Shown here in pieces: positions 6,858-11,931 of a DNA stretch of 11,931 nt. A program made the translations under genes and the position numbers. The notes beneath the pieces are model-generated. The model made no database searches. It saw only the letters and a program-made list of their open reading frames with translations, and was not told the DNA's origin. The stretch's first letter is position 1. Every line of letters begins with the position of its first letter. The DNA comes from Candidatus Kaiserbacteria bacterium CG_4_10_14_0_2_um_filter_50_16 (GTDB lineage: Bacteria; Patescibacteriota; Minisyncoccia; Phycocordibacterales; Phycocordibacteraceae): NCBI GenBank assembly GCA_002793115.1, contig PFPP01000057.1, positions 1 to 11,931 of the forward strand, given 5' to 3'.

Positions 6858-6863
6858 TATAAA
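6858..6863 (+). promoter_or_regulatory. Possible -10 box for tmRNA
   Basis: TATAAA lies 11 nt before the first base of the tmRNA acceptor stem, which would give a 5' leader of about 4 nt. TATGTT (6865-6870) is a weaker alternative. Read-through from smpB, which ends at 6829, is also possible because no terminator is visible between them. Confidence 0.45.
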
Positions 6864-6874
6864 GTATGTTGTAG

Positions 6875-7296
6875 GGGGGTGACCGGCTTTGACGGTCTGT
6901 ACCTTGAAAGACGTGCGACGCAGTGCACTCCCGCTAACACGTAAAACTGGCGGGAAATAAACTTGCCAAGAACACTCTTGCAAGCGCGACGAAGTCTCCT
7001 TACTTCGGTAAGGTCGGCGATATCGCGTTCGCCTACGCGACGGTTCGCGGCTAACGCCACGTTCCTCGCCTAGCGCGACGTTTGTCTTCACTCGGCGCTC
7101 ACAGCGGAGAAGACGGGCGGAATCTTCTGTGAGATCGATGCTCGGCCTCCCGCCCGGCGCATCTAGATAAGGGATCGGGCAGGAATGGTTTCGTCAACGT
7201 TCCTAGCATCCTGCCTTAGACACTAACGCTGACTACGCGTCGTAGAATCGCTTTCAGAGACGGATTCGGACCGGGGTTCAATTCCCCGCACCTCCA
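6875..7296 (+). ncRNA. ssrA: tmRNA (ssrA)
   Basis: Transfer-messenger RNA that rescues stalled ribosomes and tags the nascent chain. The tRNA-like ends pair perfectly apart from one G-U: GGGGGTG (6875-6881) with CACCTCC (7289-7295), then discriminator A7296. The conserved 5' block GACCGGCTTTGACGG follows. The 3' T-arm is CGGGG-TTCAATT-CCCCG (7272-7288). CCA is not encoded. About 422 nt, longer than typical. The first pseudoknot region has CCCGC/GCGGG (about 6931-6954). The most likely tag frame starts at GCC 6965 (A-K-N-T-L-A...) and runs 29 codons to TAA 7052; its C-terminus (...AFAYATVRG) is not the usual LAA type, so the tag assignment is uncertain. A UUCG-capped hairpin CCTTAC-TTCG-GTAAGG lies within that frame (6998-7013). 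It sits next to its partner gene smpB. Confidence 0.95.
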
Positions 7297-7304
7297 CTCG
7301 ACTC

Positions 7305-7337
7305 GCAAAAAATCGCTTTCTGAAAGCGATTTTTTGC
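7305..7337. terminator. Bidirectional intrinsic terminator between ssrA and cfa
   Basis: A perfect 15-bp stem (7305-7319 with 7323-7337) and ctg loop. The outer stem is A6 on one side and T6 on the other, so it ends in a T tract in both directions. It lies 8 nt after tmRNA and 7 nt after the stop of the convergent cfa gene, serving both. Confidence 0.93.
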
Positions 7338-7344
7338 TTCGGAA

Positions 7345-8472
7345 CTACCGCACTGATCGGTACCCGCCCGGGACGCCATTTTTAGATAGCACGATCTGCC
7401 AGAGCTGGATATTGCGCGTACGGAAGGCGCCAGCGCAGACAAGGAGATAATATTTCCACATCCGATAAAATCTGTCGCCATATTTCTCTCGCAGTTTCGG
7501 CCACACGGTATCAAAATTTTTGAACCATTGCATAAGTGTTTTATCGTAGTCGGCGCCGAAGTTGTGCCAATCTTCTATGACAAAAATACCTTCTGTCGCC
7601 TTTCCTATCTGAGGGATCGAAGGCAACATGCCGCCAGGGAAAATGTATTTCTCTGTCCAAGGGTCGCCGCTCGTTCGAGAGACGTTGCCGCCGATGGTGT
7701 GCAGAAGAAAAAGTCCCTTATTTTTGAGGCAACGCCGAATTATCTTAAAATATCCGTGATAATTCTTTACGCCAACGTGCTCGAACATACCGAGTGAAAC
7801 GATGTGATCAAACTGCTCGTCAACGTCGCGATAGTCACTGATGCTGATCTCAACCGGCAGTCCCATACATTTCTCGCGCGCGAGCGCGTCCTGCTCCTTT
7901 GAAACGGTGATACCGACGACTGATGCGCCATATTTTTCGGCGGCATATTTCGCGAAACTGCCCCAGCCACAGCCGATATCAAGCACGCGATCGCCCTTTG
8001 TGAGTCCTATCTTCCGGCAGACGAGATCGAGCTTCGCTTCCTGTGCCTCGTCGAGCGTCTTTGCTTCGCCAGCTGGCGAATTCCAATAGCCGCAGGTATA
8101 CACCATACGTTTATCGAGCATCGCTCCGTAGAGATCGTTACCGATGTCGTAGTGTGCTTCGCCAACCTTAAAAGAATTTTTTCCAACTTGCTGATTAAAG
8201 AGAAAAGATCTTGCAATAGTGATTATAGATGCGAGATTAATTTCTATTTCTGCGTCGAGACGCGCTCCCAGCACTTTTTCAATGAACACGTCGAGTTGGT
8301 TTGCGTCCCACCAGTCGTCCATATATGCCTCACCGAGGCCGAGCGTCCCGTATCGAATGACGCGATTAAAGGTTCGTTCATTGTGAATCGTGATGTCCTG
8401 CGGACGACTCCCACCGATGGTTACATTGGCTTTTTTAAGTAATTCGGTAACAAACTCCCGCGCGGGTGCCAT
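7345..8472 (-). CDS. cfa: Cyclopropane-fatty-acyl-phospholipid synthase
   Basis: A SAM-dependent enzyme that adds a methylene bridge across double bonds of membrane phospholipid acyl chains. 375 residues, close to E. coli Cfa (382), with strong similarity along the C-terminal two thirds. The SAM site is VLDIGCGWGSFAKYA (163-177). The residues known to bind bicarbonate and catalyse in E. coli Cfa appear conserved: Cys127 (YTCGYW), Glu231 (MFEHVG), His258 and Ile260 (LHTIGG), Tyr309 (NFGADYD). A GTG at 8481 would add three residues, but I chose ATG 8472 because TATAGT (8480-8485 minus) lies exactly 7 nt before it. It is peripheral to the membrane, without membrane spans. It lies 77 nt after typA on the same strand and shares a terminator with ssrA. 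Confidence 0.95.
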   Translation of the reverse strand: MAPAREFVTELLKKANVTIGGSRPQDITIHNERTFNRVIRYGTLGLGEAYMDDWWDANQLDVFIEKVLGARLDAEIEINLASIITIARSFLFNQQVGKNSFKVGEAHYDIGNDLYGAMLDKRMVYTCGYWNSPAGEAKTLDEAQEAKLDLVCRKIGLTKGDRVLDIGCGWGSFAKYAAEKYGASVVGITVSKEQDALAREKCMGLPVEISISDYRDVDEQFDHIVSLGMFEHVGVKNYHGYFKIIRRCLKNKGLFLLHTIGGNVSRTSGDPWTEKYIFPGGMLPSIPQIGKATEGIFVIEDWHNFGADYDKTLMQWFKNFDTVWPKLREKYGDRFYRMWKYYLLVCAGAFRTRNIQLWQIVLSKNGVPGGYRSVR

Positions 8473-8479
8473 ACATTGC

Positions 8480-8485
8480 ACTATA
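8480..8485 (-). promoter_or_regulatory. -10 box for cfa
   Basis: TATAGT on the minus strand followed by 7 nt and the ATG at 8472. It overlaps the alternative GTG at 8481, which could not be translated if transcription starts at the ATG. No -35 consensus is seen. Confidence 0.6.
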
Positions 8486-8549
8486 TCTCGTTCACCAAAA
8501 TCTGCCAGCCGGAAAAACTTTCGTTTTGTTGGGTCTTTCTCTTTTTGTA

Positions 8550-10373
8550 TCAGCGGCGCGACTTCGCGCGGTCGTTTTCGGTGAGGAACTGCTTGCGCAT
8601 GCGGACTGACTTCGGAGTGATTTCAAGATACTCGTCGTCCGACATAATCTCGAGCCCGCGCTCGATAGTGAGATCGAATATCGGCACGAGCACAATCGCC
8701 TCGTCCATGCTCGAGGTACGAACATTCGATTGATTCTTCCCTTTTGTCGGATTTACCATCATCTCTTCGCCCTTCGCGGTATTGCCGATCACCATGCCTT
8801 CGTACACCTCGGTCGCCGGCGTGATATAGAGTTGACCGCGGTCCTGAAGATACCAGAGGGAGTACCCGAGCGCTTTGCCGGTCGCCATCGAGATCATCGA
8901 GCCGACCTGCCGCTTTTTTATCTCGCCGGCATACGGCCGGAAGCCGAGTACGCGCGAGGAAATAATTCCTTCGCCCTTCGTATCGATGATGAACGTATTT
9001 TTATATCCGAGCAGTCCGCGCGTTGGGCCGATAAGTATGAAACGCGCACTGTTCTCGTGTTGCGTGAGACTCTGGAGAACGAACGAGCGTTGTCCTAATT
9101 TCTCGATAATAACGCCTTGGAACTCAGAAGGTGCATCTATGATGATTTCTTCGAATGGTTCCATCTTCATCCCGTTTTCTTCTCGGATAATCGCCTGCGG
9201 CTGTGATACTTGCATTTCGTATCCCTCGCGACGCATATTCTCGAGAAGAATCGCGATGTGAAGCTCGCCACGACCGGACACGTGGAATGAGTCCGCGTGT
9301 GTAAAATCAACTTTGAGGCCGACATTGACCTCGAGTTCTTTTTCAAGCCGATCACGTATCTGACGGCTGGTCACATACTTCCCTTCTCGCCCGGCAAACG
9401 GCGAATTATTGACGAGGAAATTAAGCGCCATGGTCGGCTCGTCCACCGCGATCGCCGGCAGAGGCGCCGCGGATTCGTCGGTCGTGACGGTCTCGCCGAT
9501 ATAAATGTCTGGAAGACCCGCGATGAGCACGATGTCACCGGCGCTAGCTTCAGCCACTTCGACGCGCTCGAGCCCTTTAAAGGTAAACACCTTGGTAATG
9601 CGGCCTGTGCGAGTCGTGCCTGCCTGCGCAGGCAGACCGTCTGATTTTTTTATAAATACATTCTGATTGGGACGAGCGGTTCCCGCGTAGATGCGGCCGA
9701 CCGCAAGCCGCCCCATAAAATTGTCGTAGGCGAGATTAAATGGTTGCAACAGAAGCACTGCGCCCTGCGTGACGTTTCGCGAAGCAGGGGGAACTTTTTC
9801 AAGAATCATATCCAGAAGCGGCGAGAGATCGCCTTCAGACAAGGGACCGCTTGTTAAGAGATCATCCGGGTTCAAAGCAGCGCGGCCGTCGCGACCGATC
9901 GCATACACGACCGGAAAATTGGATTGCTCGTCCGAGGCGCCGAGCTCGAGGAAGAGTTCCAGCACCTGCTCCTCGGCGCGCGCCGGGTCGGACGCCGGTT
10001 TGTCTATTTTATTCAGCACAACGATTGGCTTGAGACCGAGTTCCAAAGATTTTTTGAGCACAAAACGGGTCTGCGGCATCGGCCCTTCTGCCGCATCGAC
10101 GACGAGCAGTACCGAGTCGATAGAACGTAGAACGCGCTCAACTTCGCTACCGAAGTCCGCGTGCCCTGGAGTGTCTACGATGTTTATCTTGGTACCCTTA
10201 TATTCAACCGCCGCGTTCTTGGAGTAAATAGTGATGCCACGCTCGAGCTCGAGTGCATTGCTGTCCATCGTCGTACCCTCTGCCACGGCACCAGTCTGCT
10301 TAAGAATAGCGTCGGTAAGCGCCGTCTTCCCGTGGTCAACGTGTGCGATGATAGCGATGTTCCGGATTTCCAT
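8550..10373 (-). CDS. typA: Ribosome-associated GTPase TypA/BipA
   Basis: A translational GTPase related to EF-G that binds the ribosome and supports growth under cold and stress, with a role in large-subunit assembly in characterised species. 607 residues, full length. GTPase motifs: G1 AHVDHGKT (10-17), G2 RGITI (45-49), G3 DTPGH (67-71), G4 NKID (121-124). Domain II follows (about 200-300), then the EF-G-like domain (VSGRGELHIAILLENMRREG), and the BipA-specific C-terminus (GPTRGLLGYKNTF and the NVRTSSMDEA block). I chose ATG 10373 (MEIRNIAIIAHVDHGKT) because the longer frame opening at 10469 has no homology before it. Residues 247-252, LPAQAG, sit in a domain II loop and are encoded by the palindromic word shared with lemA. 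Unlike its neighbours it has a leader of about 26 nt with a hairpin. Confidence 0.97.
   Translation of the reverse strand: MEIRNIAIIAHVDHGKTALTDAILKQTGAVAEGTTMDSNALELERGITIYSKNAAVEYKGTKINIVDTPGHADFGSEVERVLRSIDSVLLVVDAAEGPMPQTRFVLKKSLELGLKPIVVLNKIDKPASDPARAEEQVLELFLELGASDEQSNFPVVYAIGRDGRAALNPDDLLTSGPLSEGDLSPLLDMILEKVPPASRNVTQGAVLLLQPFNLAYDNFMGRLAVGRIYAGTARPNQNVFIKKSDGLPAQAGTTRTGRITKVFTFKGLERVEVAEASAGDIVLIAGLPDIYIGETVTTDESAAPLPAIAVDEPTMALNFLVNNSPFAGREGKYVTSRQIRDRLEKELEVNVGLKVDFTHADSFHVSGRGELHIAILLENMRREGYEMQVSQPQAIIREENGMKMEPFEEIIIDAPSEFQGVIIEKLGQRSFVLQSLTQHENSARFILIGPTRGLLGYKNTFIIDTKGEGIISSRVLGFRPYAGEIKKRQVGSMISMATGKALGYSLWYLQDRGQLYITPATEVYEGMVIGNTAKGEEMMVNPTKGKNQSNVRTSSMDEAIVLVPIFDLTIERGLEIMSDDEYLEITPKSVRMRKQFLTENDRAKSRR
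9618..9635. repeat. Palindromic word encoding PAQAG, copy 2 (inside typA)
   Basis: gcctgcctgcgcagg (9618-9632) is identical to 717-731. The perfect palindrome is 16 bp, 9620-9635. It encodes LPAQAG at TypA residues 247-252, in a domain II surface loop just before TGRITKVFTFKG, where family members vary in length. Confidence 0.8.
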
Positions 10374-10396
10374 AAAAAATAAAAGCCCACTGGGCT
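10374..10396 (-). terminator. Terminator-like hairpin in typA leader
   Basis: On the minus strand AGCCC-AGT-GGGCT (10396-10384) is followed by TTTATTTTTT directly before the typA ATG. It lies downstream of the -10 TATACT at 10406-10411, so it is inside the predicted leader and could attenuate typA. The stem is only 5 bp. It could also be a chance structure or simply a start-site hairpin. Confidence 0.5.
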
Positions 10397-10405
10397 GATG
10401 AGTCC

Positions 10406-10411
10406 AGTATA
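10406..10411 (-). promoter_or_regulatory. -10 box for typA
   Basis: TATACT on the minus strand, 32 nt before the typA ATG. It is the one clear exception to the roughly 7-nt spacing seen for the other genes, and predicts a leader of about 26 nt starting near 10399. Confidence 0.55.
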
Positions 10412-10550
10412 TGACAGTATCGCGCGTGTAGCAATCGAATGAATCAAAGCAAGTTGATAAAATAATCAATTTGGTATTGTTCCAGTCAGAATAAATGGTT
10501 ATACGTGGTTTCTGGCAATGAATTTTGAATTTGAGGCGGTTTTTGTTTTG

Positions 10551-10579
10551 TTGAATAAACCGACTTTTTGGCGTATTGT
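10551..10579 (+). promoter_or_regulatory. Promoter of tRNA-Gln (-35 and -10)
   Basis: TTGAAT (10551-10556), a 17-nt spacer, and TATTGT (10574-10579). The -10 ends 8 nt before tRNA nucleotide 1, so transcription should begin at or within about two bases of the mature 5' end. The region 10412-10550 before it holds no gene or repeat that I can support. Confidence 0.65.
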
Positions 10580-10587
10580 CTCTCTAT

Positions 10588-10661
10588 TGCGGGTTCGTCT
10601 AATGGTAGGACACATCCCTCTGGAGGATGGTATTGGGGTTCGAGTCCCTGACCCGCAGCCA
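10588..10661 (+). tRNA. tRNA-Gln, anticodon CUG
   Basis: 74 nt including an encoded CCA. Acceptor TGCGGGT/ACCCGCA pairs fully, with the U1-A72 pair and G73 discriminator typical of tRNA-Gln. D-arm GTCT-AATGGTA-GGAC, anticodon arm CATCC-CTCTGGA-GGATG (anticodon CTG at 10620-10622), variable GTAT, T-arm TGGGG-TTCGAGT-CCCTG with two G-U pairs at its base. It differs from tRNA-Ile in this window in having an encoded CCA. It marks the boundary between the core region and an AT-rich accessory stretch. Confidence 0.95.
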
Positions 10662-10684
10662 ATACTTTTTAGTAAAAATCATGC

Positions 10685-10690
10685 TATACC
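10685..10690 (+). promoter_or_regulatory. -10 box for arsM-like gene
   Basis: TATACC followed by exactly 7 nt and the ATG at 10698. No Shine-Dalgarno sequence is present. It fits the leaderless arrangement of the core genes although the gene itself has foreign composition. Confidence 0.55.
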
Positions 10691-10697
10691 TTTAACT

Positions 10698-11432
10698 ATG
10701 AAAAAAGAGACTGTAAAAAAGATTGTTAAAGATAAATATAAGGAAATAGCAACAAAAGGCACCTCGTGTTGTTGTTCGTGCAATAAAGCAAAAAATATTT
10801 CAAAAAGTATCGGTTATTCTGATGAAGAACTGAAAATTGTAGGCGAAGCAAACTTAGGTCTTGGCTGTGGTAATCCATTAGCATTTGGAAAAATAAAAGA
10901 AGGAGATGTGGTATTGGATTTAGGTTCTGGAGCCGGAATAGATTCCATTTTAGCTGCTCAAAGAGTCGGGAGTAAAGGGAAAGTTATCGGTGTAGATATG
11001 ACTGAGGAAATGATAGATAAGGCAAGAGAGAATGCCAAAAAATACAATATAACCAACGTTGAGTTTCTTTTAGGAGAAATTGAAAACCTTCCATTAAAAG
11101 ACAATTCAGTTGATACGGTAATTACAAATTGTGTTATCAATTTAACACCAGACAAAGCTAAAACATTTAATGAAGTGTACAGAGTTCTTAAACCGGGTGG
11201 AAAAATTTATCTTTCAGATATTGTTTTACTAGAAGAACTTTCAAAAGAACAAAGAAATAACAAGGATTTATTGTCTGGTTGTGTTGCAGGAGCCCTGTTG
11301 AAAGAAGATTACCTTAACAAGATAGAAAGTGCAGGATTTAAAGTGAGAATTTTGTACGAAAATAAAAAAATTAGTAAGGAACAATATAATGGAATCGCGC
11401 TTGAAAGCTTGATGGTGGAGTTGATAAAATAA
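10698..11432 (+). CDS. arsM: Arsenite S-adenosylmethionine methyltransferase
   Basis: A cytoplasmic enzyme that methylates arsenite with SAM as donor. 244 residues. The SAM-binding motif is LDLGSGAGID (73-82). ArsM-type cysteines are present: a cysteine cluster CCCSC (24-28), Cys57 in GLGCGNP, Cys145 in NCVINL and Cys195 in SGCVAGAL; the last three correspond to the arsenic-binding trio of characterised ArsM proteins. The LKPGGKIYLSDI block (164-175) is typical of class I methyltransferases. I chose ATG 10698 because the longer frame opening at 10518 runs through the tRNA-Gln gene. It is much more AT-rich than typA or ftsH, suggesting acquisition by transfer. No arsR, arsB or arsC gene lies in the visible part. 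Confidence 0.93.
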   Translation: MKKETVKKIVKDKYKEIATKGTSCCCSCNKAKNISKSIGYSDEELKIVGEANLGLGCGNPLAFGKIKEGDVVLDLGSGAGIDSILAAQRVGSKGKVIGVDMTEEMIDKARENAKKYNITNVEFLLGEIENLPLKDNSVDTVITNCVINLTPDKAKTFNEVYRVLKPGGKIYLSDIVLLEELSKEQRNNKDLLSGCVAGALLKEDYLNKIESAGFKVRILYENKKISKEQYNGIALESLMVELIK

Positions 11433-11465
11433 GATAATCTTATTGAAAAAGGTTCCAACTAGTGA

Positions 11466-11471
11466 TACAAT
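11466..11471 (+). promoter_or_regulatory. Possible -10 box for the methyltransferase locus
   Basis: TACAAT followed by 6 nt and an ATG at 11478, matching the spacing seen elsewhere. This argues that ATG 11478 is the intended start even though its frame soon closes. Confidence 0.45.
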
Positions 11472-11477
11472 ACCAAT

Positions 11478-11534
11478 ATGACAGTCGCCGAAAGAAAGAT
11501 ACTCGCAATAGTTGCTGAAAGCCTTATTTTTTGA
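11478..11534 (+). other. Short frame before the DNA methyltransferase; probable frameshifted 5' end
   Basis: ATG 11478 opens 18 codons (MTVAERKILAIVAESLIF) and closes at TGA 11532, just after a T6 run (11527-11532). The methyltransferase frame is open from 11519, after a TGA at 11516-11518. One added base between 11519 and 11534, or a -1 slip on T6, would join them. An extra A in GAAAG would give AEKPYFLKDNF; I recall DpnA-type enzymes having a similar KPY start. Confidence 0.55.
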
Positions 11535-11931
11535 AGGATAATTTTGTTCTGTACAACGGAGATTCTTTGCGAGTTCTTGCGCAATTACCTGAAGATTCGA
11601 TTGATATGATATTTGCAGATCCGCCGTACAATCTTTCAAACGGAGGTTTCAGCGTTCATGCTGGACGTATGGTCAGCGTCAACAAGGGAGTATGGGATGT
11701 GAGTAGAGGATTTGAAAGCGATTACGCATTCCATTACCAATGGCTTGAAGCATGCAGACGCGTTTTGAAGCCGGAGGGCACGCTTTGGGTAAGCGGTACT
11801 TATCACTCAATCTACCAATGTGGTCATGCGCTCCAATCACTCGGTTACCACATTCTCAATGATATTTCTTGGTTTAAGCCAAACGCTTCGCCTAATCTAA
11901 GTTGTCGTTTTTTCACTGCGAGCCATGAGAC
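11531..11931 (+). CDS. DpnA-like DNA adenine-N6 methyltransferase, 3' end outside window
   Basis: The N-terminal part of a beta-class DNA methyltransferase. From a TTG at 11531 the visible 133 residues include NGDSLRVLAQLPEDSIDMIFADPPYNLSNGG (two blocks, 9-39; catalytic DPPY at 30-33), then VSVNKGVWD, LKPEGTLWVSG, the LNDISWFKPNASPNLSCR region and FTASHET at the edge. The DPPY motif before a C-terminal SAM-binding motif (not seen) defines the beta class. The SNGG and PNLSCR-F-T blocks recall DpnA, which methylates GATC, but the target here is unproven. No ATG lies in frame before the DPPY region except one immediately preceding it, so the true start is either TTG 11531 or, by frameshift, ATG 11478. 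A partner restriction enzyme may lie beyond the right edge. Confidence 0.85.
   Translation, partial: MKDNFVLYNGDSLRVLAQLPEDSIDMIFADPPYNLSNGGFSVHAGRMVSVNKGVWDVSRGFESDYAFHYQWLEACRRVLKPEGTLWVSGTYHSIYQCGHALQSLGYHILNDISWFKPNASPNLSCRFFTASHE

Noticed and set aside
10663..10676. Terminator after tRNA-Gln (TTTTTAGTAAAAA)
   Set aside because: The inverted repeat is purely A-T with an unworkably small loop, so no stable stem is expected.
10518..10697. N-terminal extension of arsM
   Set aside because: It reads straight through the tRNA-Gln gene; the ArsM-like sequence starts at 10698 with its own -10.
11268..11639. 123-codon minus-strand frame across the arsM end and methyltransferase start
   Set aside because: It is antisense to two genes with clear family motifs and has no recognisable domain.

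Overview
The window looks like a chromosomal segment of a small-genome bacterium, most likely of the Candidate Phyla Radiation (Parcubacteria-like). This assignment is an inference. It rests on three things: tightly packed housekeeping genes on both strands, no usable Shine-Dalgarno sequence before any gene, and start codons that sit almost exactly where transcription should begin. No taxonomic marker such as 16S rRNA is present.

Layout, left to right. Positions 1-2128 are read leftwards: malic enzyme (992-2128), then a LemA-family membrane protein (405-974), then the start of an AT-rich GGDEF-domain gene that runs off the left edge. recG (2153-4348) diverges from malic enzyme across a 24-bp gap holding a palindromic -10 box. 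A tRNA-Ile with the rare bacterial anticodon UAU (4353-4426) lies between the convergent ends of recG and ftsH. ftsH (4435-6363) diverges from smpB (6386-6829) across 22 bp with overlapping back-to-back -10 boxes. smpB is followed by its partner RNA, tmRNA/ssrA (6875-7296). A strong bidirectional terminator (7305-7337) separates ssrA from the convergent cyclopropane-fatty-acid synthase gene (7345-8472). typA/bipA (8550-10373) lies upstream of that on the same minus strand.

From about 10,440 rightwards the sequence becomes AT-rich and accessory in character: tRNA-Gln(CUG) with an encoded CCA, an arsenite methyltransferase (arsM-like), and the 5' part of a DpnA-like DNA adenine methyltransferase whose beginning appears frameshifted.

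Functional themes are translation quality control (SmpB-tmRNA, with FtsH as a possible protease for tagged proteins), ribosome assembly or stress (TypA), replication-fork repair (RecG), membrane lipid modification (Cfa), carbon metabolism (malic enzyme) and arsenic detoxification.

The most unusual signals are regulatory and repetitive. First, most genes follow a 'TATAnT - about 7 nt - start codon' pattern implying leaderless mRNAs, and the two tRNA genes appear to start transcription at or near their mature 5' ends. Second, palindromic elements lie in frame inside coding sequence: a 21-bp-arm hairpin in recG, and a shared 15-bp word in lemA and typA that encodes PAQAG in both. No CRISPR array, insertion sequence or replication origin was seen, and no stretch longer than 300 bases lacks a gene.
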